In this document: piece after piece, positions 1 through 5,862 of the stretch
Layout of the letters: each line of letters begins with the position of its first letter
Numbering within the stretch: the first letter of the stretch is position 1
From: an uncultured Mycoplasmatota bacterium
Lineage (GTDB): Bacteria; Bacillota_I; Bacilli_A; Mycoplasmatales; Mycoplasmoidaceae
Reading direction: 5' to 3'
DNA length: 5,862 nucleotides
Assembly: GCA_949527715.1 (NCBI GenBank)
Contig: CATEWF010000062.1
Coordinates: forward strand, 1-5,862
Made by a program: the position numbers and the translations under genes
Notes under the pieces: model-generated
Database searches by the model: none
What the model saw: the letters and a program-made list of their open reading frames with translations, nothing else
Told to the model about the DNA's origin: nothing

Positions 1-2
1 GC

Positions 3-1073
3 CAAATCATTTATAATTCACTTGCAAATGTAGTTGCTATGAATGAATTTTCATCTGATGAAAATTTAAATAAAATTAAAAAAAGTCTTATTTATGATTC
101 TACTCTTATTGGTATTCAAGATCTATGTACTTTAGGGATTATAATACTTACAGGAGTGTATCTAGGTATACTTGTTGCTACTCTAGGGTTAGATCAAGAT
201 GCTTTTGTTGCAGTTGCTTTTGGTATTGCTATGTCAGCAGCTGCCGGAGCTGCAAATGCTGTTATGACAGCTAACAATATAGAAGCTTGATCTGCTTATA
301 ACAATAACATAAAAAATATTGCTCCAAAACTTCGTAAAACTGCAGTTTATTCTAAACAAATAAATGACACATACAATAAAATTTCTGATGATTATGCAAT
401 AATTAACAGTTTAGATCCACAAACTACTTATGCTGCTAAACAAAAAGCAGCTGTTGATGCTAATAACCTTGCACATAAAACAAATGTATTAATGAGAGGT
501 GTAGCTATCGAACAATGAGTTGATCGTAATCAATTTAAAGAAGCAGGCTTCTCTGACAATGAAATTGATGAAATAATCAATTCTTTATATGAAGAACCTT
601 CTTATTCATCTAATGATGGTGGTAAAGAGTTGCATTGATGAGATATGGTAGCTTTACTTGCACCAATGTTTGGTGAAGTATCTTTGATTTTTTGATCTGT
701 AATTATTAGTACGAGTCTAATTTCTTGCGCAGAGTCACTTCATCAAGATTCTGAATTTTATGCAGAAGAATCAAGAGCATGATCAGATAGTCGTACTTAT
801 TGTATGGAAAAACTTAGCGAACTTTCAGAATCAGAAATTGGAACTGAAAAATGGTGATTTTATCAAGATCAAATAAATCTTGCCAATCGCGAATCTTCAG
901 AATGTGTTAATAAAGCCAATACCGCTTCATCCCAAGAACAAAAAATGCGTTCAAAAGATTATACCATTTCTTGTGGATTAAGATGATATGCAATAGCTAC
1001 TACTATACTTCTAGCAGTAGGTATATTAGCTGATATATTCCTAGAAATTTTAAAACCATATATTATTAAATAA
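3..1073 (+). CDS. Unrecognised four-helix membrane protein, 5'-truncated
   Basis: The gene runs in from before the window; 356 residues are visible and it ends at TAA 1071, with a second in-phase TAG directly after. It reads as one frame only if UGA is Trp: eight UGA codons (288, 516, 636, 639, 693, 780, 855, 984) and one UGG (852). Visible residues about 41-62 and 67-88 form a hairpin of two hydrophobic helices joined by a short acidic loop (LDQD). Further helices lie at about 215-242 and 328-350. Residues 96-214 are a polar, probably helical region with a Trp-rich end (HWW) just before helix 3. Residues 243-327 are acidic (many Glu, Asp, Ser). The lysines before helix 1 and the short basic C-terminus (KPYIIK) suggest that both ends are cytosolic and that the acidic segment is outside; this topology is inference. 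I see no catalytic motif and no family I recognise. The true start and any signal sequence lie outside the window. Confidence 0.85.
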
Positions 1074-1091
1074 TAGTATCATTTTGTTAAT

Positions 1092-1160
1092 GTCCATAGT
1101 ATTGATTTTCTAAAATTGTTTTGTTTTTAAACAAATTTTAAATCCAACTATGGACTTTTT
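1092..1160 (+). terminator. Nested hairpin terminator after the membrane protein gene
   Basis: A perfect 9-bp stem, GTCCATAGT (1092-1100) with ACTATGGAC (1147-1155), is followed at once by TTTTT (1156-1160). The intervening 46 nt fold further: GATTT (1104-1108) pairs with AAATC (1140-1144), and TAAAATTGTTT (1111-1121) pairs with 1129-1140 with one bulged A. The structure begins 18 nt after the upstream stop codon. It fits an intrinsic terminator closing the upstream unit, unusually long for one. Confidence 0.75.
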
Positions 1161-1246
1161 ATATTCCTGTAGATGGTAAACTTATTTTGTGTAACTAAGA
1201 GGTATAAAATGCAAAAAAAATTTTTTATAAAATTACCTAAAAAACC

Positions 1247-1295
1247 GAATTACACTATAAATCATCAATTGAATTATATAATAGTCTTTATCAAA
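1247..1295 (+). repeat. Dispersed repeat, copy 1
   Basis: This 49-nt core matches 5697-5746 with three substitutions and one 1-nt gap. Weaker similarity extends right to about 1314 (sharing AAGTTTA) and left to ATTACC (1232-1237), after an 8-nt insertion at 1239-1246. The core contains the 8-bp palindrome TCAATTGA (1265-1272), flanked nearly symmetrically by ACTAT (1254-1258) and ATAGT (1281-1285). It also contains TATAAT (1277-1282). Read from 1247 it is open as ELHYKSSIELYN and onward to TAA 1313. Confidence 0.75.
1277..1282 (+). promoter_or_regulatory. Candidate -10 box for the glycosyltransferase gene
   Basis: A perfect TATAAT lies 65 nt before the glycosyltransferase ATG and downstream of the terminator at 1092-1160, so a new promoter is needed around here. 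No convincing -35 hexamer sits at 16-18 nt: 1254-1259 is ACTATA. Mollicute promoters often rely mainly on the -10 box. The box lies inside the dispersed repeat, and the other copy carries an extra A there (TATAAA, 5727-5732). Confidence 0.35.
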
Positions 1296-1347
1296 CCAAA
1301 TTTCTAGAAGTTTAATTTTAATTTAGTAAATAATTTATCGTATTTGT

Positions 1348-2448
1348 ATGTTTTTGATTCCTATAGTTTACGCCTCTGATAATAACGGTATTAATCAAAT
1401 TACTGTTTCAATTTATTCTTTACTTAAAAATAAAAAACCAGAAACTAACTATGAAATTTATGTTTTTAGTAAAGAATTTGCTGAAGCAAGTCAAGTTGAT
1501 CTTGAAACTATAGTTAATTCGTTTCCGGGATCAACTATCAAATTTATTGATTGTAAAAAATATGAAGAAAGATTTGATCTTTCTGGAATTGAAATGAGAG
1601 ATAAAGGTTTAAGAAACATTAAATGACCTTCTCCTACTTATTACAGATTATTAGTCCCATTAATACTTAAAGATAAAGAAAGAGCAATTTATTTAGATAT
1701 TGATACACTCGTTTTATCCGACTTATCAGAATTATTTAAACAAGAATTTAATGGGTATGCTGCTGGAGTAATTAATCATCCAGTTGCTGGATGGATCCAA
1801 TGGATGAATGAGTGTATTCGTAATAATACTATGGAAGATAGATGAATATATAAGCATTTTAATAGCGGGACAAAAGAATATGACAACTATATTCAGGCCG
1901 GAATGTTTCTATTCAATATTCCAATGTGAAAAAATATTGATTTTGATAAGCTGTTTGTTTTAGCACATGAAAAGAATTTTAATGATGAAGATTTAATTAA
2001 TTATTCTTTCAAGGGACAATTGCATGTATTACCAAACAAATACAATTATTGTGTACATTTTGTAAATGATGTTAACTACAAAAACTTTCCTGAATATTTT
2101 GGTAAACCTATAGAAAAGTTTGATGAAGAATTAAATCAAGCGCAAATTATTCACTTTTCAGCTCGAGGAATTAAACCAGATTACATTATTAATCAAACAA
2201 CTATATATTTAATGAGCGAAACTGGTAATTTTGATAAATTTATTAATTTGCTAGATGATTTTGAAATGTTTTCAATGATATATGATATGAAAAAAAGCCC
2301 TCAGTATGCTCAGAGAATGAAATTTTTAGCTGATACATATCAAAAAATCATTCAACAGTCATCAAAATCTGGAGCTTATAAAAAGTTGTTAAGAAAATGA
2401 TTTAAATATGCTTATGAAATATTAAATAAATACGGAATCAAAGCATAA
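1348..2448 (+). CDS. Family 8 glycosyltransferase (LgtC/GspA-like)
   Basis: This 366-residue protein should transfer a hexose from a nucleotide sugar to a cell-surface lipid or polymer at the cytoplasmic face of the membrane; donor and acceptor cannot be told. GT8 marks in order: an N-terminal strand IPIVYASDNN (residues 4-13), TYYRLLVPLIL (97-107), the metal-binding DxD in AIYLDIDTLVL (Asp117, Asp119), YIQAGMFLFN (181-190, in the position of the usual YFNAGVLLIN), and IIHFSARGIKPD (267-278), matching the family's late His and KP motif. The last 20 or so residues are basic and aromatic (KKLLRKWFKYAYEIL) and may form a membrane-binding amphipathic helix. UGA codons at 1624, 1843, 1927 and 2398 encode Trp; UGG is used at 1792 and 1801. 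ATG 1348 is the first ATG after an in-frame stop at 1327, and it places the first strand correctly. No Shine-Dalgarno site is visible. The pur genes behind it are functionally unrelated. Confidence 0.88.
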
Positions 2449-2474
2449 ATATTCTTATATAAAGATTAAATACA

Positions 2475-2480
2475 TATAAT
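2475..2480 (+). promoter_or_regulatory. Candidate -10 box of the purC-purF-purM operon
   Basis: A perfect TATAAT lies 40 nt before the purC ATG. With a 17-nt spacer the -35 position is TTCTTA (2452-2457), only 3 of 6 matches to TTGACA. Transcription would start near 2487, giving a leader of about 34 nt, too short for a purine riboswitch. Confidence 0.5.
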
Positions 2481-2488
2481 ATTTAAGT

Positions 2489-2508
2489 TAATTTAATATA
2501 TTAAATTA
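2489..2508 (+). promoter_or_regulatory. 20-bp perfect palindrome at the purC transcription start
   Basis: TAATTTAATA is followed directly by its exact reverse complement, made only of A and T. It begins 8 nt after the -10 box and ends 2 nt before the Shine-Dalgarno site. That is where a repressor operator, or a weak loop-less RNA structure next to the ribosome site, would act. No CGAA-containing PurBox of the Bacillus PurR type is seen. The regulatory role is inference, since A/T-only palindromes also arise by chance in such DNA. Confidence 0.35.
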
Positions 2509-2510
2509 CT

Positions 2511-2516
2511 AGGAGA
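2511..2516 (+). promoter_or_regulatory. purC ribosome binding site
   Basis: AGGAGA stands 4 nt before ATG 2521 and is the clearest Shine-Dalgarno site here besides that of purM. It confirms the purC start. Confidence 0.8.
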
Positions 2517-2520
2517 AAAT

Positions 2521-3228
2521 ATGTCAAAAAATCAAATGTTATATGAAGGTAAAGCAAAGAAAATTTTTGCTACAGATGTTGCTGATGAAGTAATCATTGA
2601 ATATAAAGATGATGCAACAGCTGGTAATGGTGCAAAAAAAGGTACTATTAGTAATAAAGGTATTTTAAATAATGCAATTACTACTTTCATTTTTGAAATG
2701 TTGAAAGAACACGGTATCCCAACTCACTTTATTAAAAAAATAAATGACCGCGATCAACTGTGTAAAAAAGTAACTATTGTTCCTTTAGAGGTAATTGTTA
2801 GAAATGTTGCTGCTGGAAGTATGGCTAAACGTTTAGGAATTGAAGAAGGAACTCCTTTAAAAACTCCTGTTCTTGAAATTTCTTACAAAAACGATGCATT
2901 AGGTGATCCATTAATTAATGACTACCATGCGGTTGCAATTGGAATTACAACATTTGATGAATTAAACACTATTTATTCTTATACTAAAAAAATTAATGAA
3001 TTATTAATTGAATTTTTCAAAAAACAAAACATTCGTCTTATTGACTTTAAAATTGAATTTGGAAAAGACAAAGATGGTAAAGTTTTATTGGTTGATGAAA
3101 TTTCTCCAGATACATGTAGATTATGAGATCTTACTACTAATGAGAAATTAGATAAAGACCGTTTTAGAAGAGATATGGGAAAAGTCGAAGAGGCTTACCA
3201 AGAAATTTTCAAAAGATTATCTAAATAA
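2521..3228 (+). CDS. purC: Phosphoribosylaminoimidazole-succinocarboxamide synthase (SAICAR synthetase)
   Basis: PurC ligates aspartate to CAIR using ATP, giving SAICAR, in the cytosolic de novo IMP pathway. The 235-residue length is normal for the bacterial enzyme. Motifs in order: LYEGKAKKIF (7-16) and DDATAGNGAKK (30-40) of the ATP-grasp-like N-terminal lobe; the first family signature VPLEVIVRNVAAGS (87-100); DALGDPLINDYH (125-136); the second signature LIDFKIEFG (173-181); and DEISPDTCRLWD (192-203). Trp202 in the last motif is a UGA codon at 3124, which would truncate the protein under the standard code. All key segments are present, so the gene should be active. It is the first gene of the cluster, with a promoter candidate and palindrome just upstream. 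Its stop lies 3 nt before purF. Confidence 0.96.
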
Positions 3229-3231
3229 TAT

Positions 3232-4647
3232 ATGAAGTTATACGAACATATTTTTGATTTTGAATTAGACAAATTCAAAGATGAATGCGGTGTTTTTGGC
3301 GTTTATTCCAAATCAAAAAAAAACAATGTTGCATTATTAACCTATTATGGTTTGTTTGCACTACAACACCGTGGTCAAGAATCGGCTGGTATTGCTATAA
3401 GTAATAATAAAGGCGTTATATGTAAAAAAGCATTAGGTTATGTTGGTGATGTTTTCACAAAAAATTTAATGGAACAATTATCTAAAAACAATCCAAAAAT
3501 TGCTATTGGTCATGTTCGTTATTCAACTGCAGGAAGTAAAACAGTCGAAAATGCTCAACCATTTATCATTAAGACAAAAATTGGATCAATTGCTGTTGCT
3601 CATAACGGAAACTTGGTTAATGCAAATTCATTAAAAGACCAATATAAGAAAAAAGGTATGAAATTTGTTTCTTCAGTTGACTCCGAAGTAATTGCAAACA
3701 TCATTGCACATAATCTTAAAAAAGAAAAAACAATTGAAGATGCAATTATTAAAACAACGAAAGAAATTAAAGGTGCATATGCCTTAGTAGTTTTAACAAA
3801 GGACAAGTTAATAGGATTAAGAGATCCTAATGGTATTAGACCATTATGTTTAGGAAAATTATTAGATGGTTCTTATATCATTTCATCTGAAAGTTGTGCT
3901 TTTAGTTCAACTGGTGCTAAGTTTGTACAAGATATTAAAAAAGGTGAAATTATTACAATTACAAGCAAGTCTGTAAAAACAAAAACTTATATTAATGCAC
4001 CTAAGAAATCATGCATTTTTGAATATGTTTATTTTGCTAGACCAGATTCTACTATTGATGGAATAAATTGTTATTTATCAAGAATTCAACAAGGAAAATT
4101 ATTATATAAAGAACATCCATTAAAAGCTGATATGGTAATTGCTGCTCCTGAATCAGGAAATTATGCAGCTATGGGTTATTCTCAAGCATCTAAAATTCCT
4201 TTTGGCATTGGTTTGATCAAAAACAGATATATTGCAAGAACATTTATTAAACCTACTCAAGAATTAAGAGAAAGAGATGTTTATATTAAACTAAATCCAC
4301 TTGAAATTAATGTAAAAGGCAAAAATTTAATTTTAATCGATGACTCAATTGTTAGAGGAACATCTTCACTTCATTTTGTTAAGGCCCTTAAAAAAGCAGG
4401 AGCTAAGAAAGTTTATTTCTTGTCTGCTGCACCAATGGTTAAATGACCGTGTTTCTTAGGAATTGATACTCCAAGCAAAAAAGATTTAATGGCAGCAAAT
4501 ATGTCATTAAAGCAAATGCAAAAGAAAATTGGATGCGATTATTTAGGATTCTTAAGTATCAGGAGTTTATATAAATGTTGTTTGAATAAAAACGAATATT
4601 GTGATGGATGCTTTACTGGAAAATATCCTGTAAACAAAGAAGAATAA
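3232..4647 (+). CDS. purF: Amidophosphoribosyltransferase (glutamine PRPP amidotransferase), 4Fe-4S type
   Basis: PurF makes 5-phosphoribosylamine from PRPP and glutamine, the first committed and usually feedback-controlled step of purine synthesis. The protein has 471 residues. The N-terminal Ntn glutaminase domain has its nucleophile at Cys19 (ECGVFG), so 18 residues would be removed as a propeptide. It also has ALQHRGQESAGI (43-54), GHVRYST (93-99), HNGNLVN (124-130) and SSVDSEV (147-153). The PRTase domain has the PRPP loop LIDDSIVRGTSS (Asp370, Asp371). Cys261, Cys407, Cys457 and Cys460 sit where the Bacillus subtilis enzyme holds its 4Fe-4S cluster, and the tail ends in CDGCFTGKYPV as in that subfamily. 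UGA 4444 encodes Trp405. ATG 3232 is the only start after the purC stop; with no Shine-Dalgarno site, translation is probably coupled to purC. Confidence 0.96.
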
Positions 4648-4651
4648 GGAG
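4646..4651 (+). promoter_or_regulatory. purM ribosome binding site overlapping the purF stop
   Basis: AAGGAG lies 7 nt before ATG 4659 and shares two bases with the purF stop TAA (4645-4647). It fixes the purM start at 4659 rather than at the in-frame ATG 4608, and suggests translational coupling. Confidence 0.85.
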
Positions 4652-4658
4652 AATAAAT

Positions 4659-5678
4659 ATGAAAAAGAAATTAACATATCAAAATAGTGGTGTAAATATT
4701 TATGAAGGCTATAAGTCTGTAAGTTTATTTAAACAACATACAAAAAAAACTATGAATGATTTAGTTTTAAATGGATTAGGTTCATTTGCTGGAATGTTAA
4801 AAATTCCAAGTGGATATAAAAAACCTATATTAGTTTCAGGAACAGATGGTGTCGGAACTAAAATTGCCATTGCATGTAAGAATAAAAAATACGATACTGT
4901 TGGTATTGATTGTGTAGCGATGTGTGTTAATGATGTTTTGTGCCATGGTGCTAAACCTCTATTTTTCTTAGATTACATTGCTTGCGGAAAACTAGAAGCA
5001 AAGGTTGCTGCTGATTTAGTTAAAGGCGTAAGTGAAGGTTGTATTCAATCCGGAAGTGCTTTAATTGGTGGCGAAACAGCTGAAATGCCTGGTTTTTATA
5101 AAGCAGGTGACTATGATTTGGCAGGATTTTCTGTTGGTATAGTTGATCAAGACAAAATAGTTAATGGTAAAAACATTAAATCCGGGGATGTTTTAATTGG
5201 TATTGCCTCAAGTGGTTTCCATTCAAATGGTTATTCGTTAGTAAGAAAAGTATTTACTGATATGAATGAAACATTTAAAGGCAAACCTTTATGAAAAACT
5301 TTATTAACTCCTACAAAAATTTATGTTAAACCAGTTCTTAATTTATTAAAGAAATATGAAATCAAGGGTATGGCTCACATTACTGGTGGAGGTTTTATTG
5401 AAAATGCTCCAAGGATGTTAAAACCAAATTCTAACTTACAATTAGTTATTGATACAAAATCTTATCCATTACCTAGCATTTTTAAATTAATTAATAGTCG
5501 TGGAGTTGAAAAATCTCATATGTATAATACATTCAACATGGGAATCGGTTTCATTCTTTGTGTCAATAAAAAAGATGTGAAAAAAATTCTTAAGGATTTA
5601 TCTTTAATGAAGGAAAAAGCATGAGAGATTGGTTGTGTTAAATCTAACAAAAAAGGTCAAACAATAAAAATCGTTTAA
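4659..5678 (+). CDS. purM: Phosphoribosylformylglycinamidine cyclo-ligase (AIR synthetase)
   Basis: PurM closes the imidazole ring: FGAM plus ATP gives aminoimidazole ribotide (AIR). The protein is 339 residues, normal for the family, and normally works as a homodimer in the cytosol. Motifs in order: the N-terminal YQNSGVNIYEGYKSV (7-21), SGTDGVGTK (60-68), the metal/nucleotide region MCVNDVLCHGAKPLFFLDYI (88-107), LIGGETAEMPGFY (135-147), DYDLAGF (151-157), GIASSGFHSNGYSLVR (181-196), ITGGGF (241-246) and TFNMGIG (291-297). UGA codons at 5292 and 5622 encode Trp212 and Trp322, the latter in KAWEIG near the C-terminus. No UGG is used. It follows purF with only 11 nt between them. No strong terminator is visible after it; a second in-frame TAA follows the stop, and then the second repeat copy. 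Confidence 0.96.
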
Positions 5679-5696
5679 TAAATTGAAAAATTACCT

Positions 5697-5746
5697 GAAT
5701 TACACTATAAATTATCAATTGAAATATATAAATAGTCTTTATTAAA
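5697..5746 (+). repeat. Dispersed repeat, copy 2
   Basis: This 50-nt core matches 1247-1295 with three substitutions and one gap, and weaker similarity runs on to about 5766. It has the same TCAATTGA palindrome (5715-5722) between ACTAT (5704-5708) and ATAGT (5732-5736). It starts 18 nt after the purM stop. In the purM frame, after the double stop, the DNA reads EKLPELHYKLSIEIYK to TAG 5733. An extra A near 5730 breaks the frame; correcting it continues as SLY, a stop, then NKLLQ, parallel to SLYQTKFLE in copy 1. Confidence 0.75.
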
Positions 5747-5818
5747 ATAAGTTACTGCAAAGTTTACTATTGACTTTTATCATCCTTACAATCTTAAAGT
5801 TTTGTTGAAAAAAAACAG

Positions 5819-5824
5819 TATAAT
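5819..5824 (+). promoter_or_regulatory. Candidate -10 box for the gene at 5850
   Basis: A perfect TATAAT lies 25 nt before the ATG, giving a leader of about 20 nt. No good -35 hexamer stands 16-18 nt upstream. A 12-bp palindrome, TAATTGCAATTA (5824-5835), overlaps the expected start site. The promoter suggests that the next gene can be expressed separately from purM. Confidence 0.5.
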
Positions 5825-5849
5825 AATTGCAATTAGAGAGAGGAAAAAT

Positions 5850-5862
5850 ATGACAAAAAAAT
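5850..5862 (+). CDS. Start of a further gene, cut by the window end
   Basis: ATG 5850 is preceded by AGAGAGG (5837-5843) at 6 nt, a good Shine-Dalgarno site, and by the TATAAT box at 5819. Only four complete codons (MTKK) are visible, so the product is unknown. A further purine gene such as purN or purH would fit the Bacillus-like order, but nothing in the sequence shows it. Confidence 0.55.

Larger units (their letters stand above)
1209..1315 (+). pseudogene. Small broken reading frame overlapping repeat copy 1
   Basis: AGAGG (1198-1202) stands 6 nt before an ATG at 1209. The frame from this ATG reads MQKKFFIKLPKK and then runs to TAG at 1305 (32 residues in all). A -1 shift near the A6 tract (1239-1244) moves the reading into a second frame, beginning ELHYKSSIELYN at 1247 and ending at TAA 1313. 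That second frame is the one shared with repeat copy 2 (5685 onward), where the KLP and ELHYK parts are joined without the 8 extra bases found here at 1239-1246. I read this as a decayed small gene or the start of a larger lost one. A genuine 32-residue peptide, or chance, remain possible. No function is recognisable. Confidence 0.3.

Noticed and set aside
1239..1245. A AAA AAC as a programmed -1 frameshift heptamer
   Set aside because: The heptamer is out of phase with the frame from ATG 1209, and no downstream stimulatory structure is evident; simple decay explains it better.
2446..2485. 8-bp inverted repeat TAAATATT/AATATTTA around the purC promoter as a terminator of the glycosyltransferase gene
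   Set aside because: The stem is all A/T, the loop is 24 nt, it overlaps the stop codon and the -10 box, and no T run follows.
2449..2520. Purine riboswitch upstream of purC
   Set aside because: The whole spacer is 72 nt and the likely leader about 34 nt, with no three-way junction or conserved loop sequences.
3600..3806. Open frame on the minus strand
   Set aside because: It lies wholly inside the conserved PurF glutaminase domain on the opposite strand; its hydrophobic look is a by-product of the A/T-rich coding strand.
4608..4658. Upstream in-frame ATG at 4608 as the purM start
   Set aside because: It would overlap purF by 40 nt, has no Shine-Dalgarno site and adds 17 residues not seen in PurM. 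ATG 4659 has AAGGAG at 7 nt.
1348..5678. Apparent pseudogenes with in-frame TGA stops in the glycosyltransferase, purC, purF and purM
   Set aside because: Each is uninterrupted under code 4 and has full family length with conserved motifs on both sides of the TGA codons.
5703..5741. Repeat copy 2 as the terminator of purM
   Set aside because: Outside TCAATTGA the arms pair only as ACTAT/ATAGT, and the following CTTTATT is a poor T tract.
5770..5775. TTGACT as a -35 box for the gene at 5850
   Set aside because: At 16-18 nt downstream there is no -10-like hexamer; TACAAT (5787-5792) is only 11 nt away and TATAAT (5819) is 43 nt away.

Overview
The window comes from a low-GC mollicute that reads UGA as tryptophan (genetic code 4). 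All five substantial genes are interrupted by TGA under the standard code. Under code 4 each becomes a single frame of the expected length, and the TGA codons fall at sensible tryptophan positions, such as the PurC signature DEISPDTCRLWD. I count 16 in-frame UGA against 3 UGG. This points to the Mycoplasma/Spiroplasma/Entomoplasma side of the class rather than Acholeplasma, which uses UGA as a stop. The sequence alone does not settle the genus.

Layout, all on the + strand. Positions 1-1073 hold the 3' part of an unrecognised four-helix membrane protein, followed by a strong nested hairpin terminator (1092-1160). Positions 1161-1347 hold a small broken reading frame and the first copy of a short dispersed repeat (core 1247-1295). 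A complete family 8 glycosyltransferase follows (1348-2448). After a 72-nt spacer with a TATAAT box, a 20-bp perfect A/T palindrome and a clear Shine-Dalgarno site comes a tight cluster, purC-purF-purM (2521-5678). Downstream lie the second repeat copy (core 5697-5746), a putative promoter and the first codons of another gene (5850 onward).

The three pur genes look like one transcription unit. purF starts 3 nt after the purC stop, and the purM Shine-Dalgarno site overlaps the purF stop codon. They encode step 1 (PurF, PRPP to phosphoribosylamine), the ring closure to AIR (PurM) and SAICAR synthesis (PurC) of de novo IMP synthesis. The order matches the purC-(S-Q-L)-F-M part of the Bacillus subtilis operon with purS, purQ and purL absent. 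The other steps are not in this window. De novo purine synthesis is lost in most mycoplasmas, so its presence here is informative about lifestyle.

The least explained parts are the membrane protein at the left edge and the repeat pair. The two repeat copies align for about 70 nt and can be read in one frame as a shared peptide with frame damage in each, which suggests decayed copies of a coding sequence. In copy 1 the same sequence also contains the only good -10 box in front of the glycosyltransferase gene.
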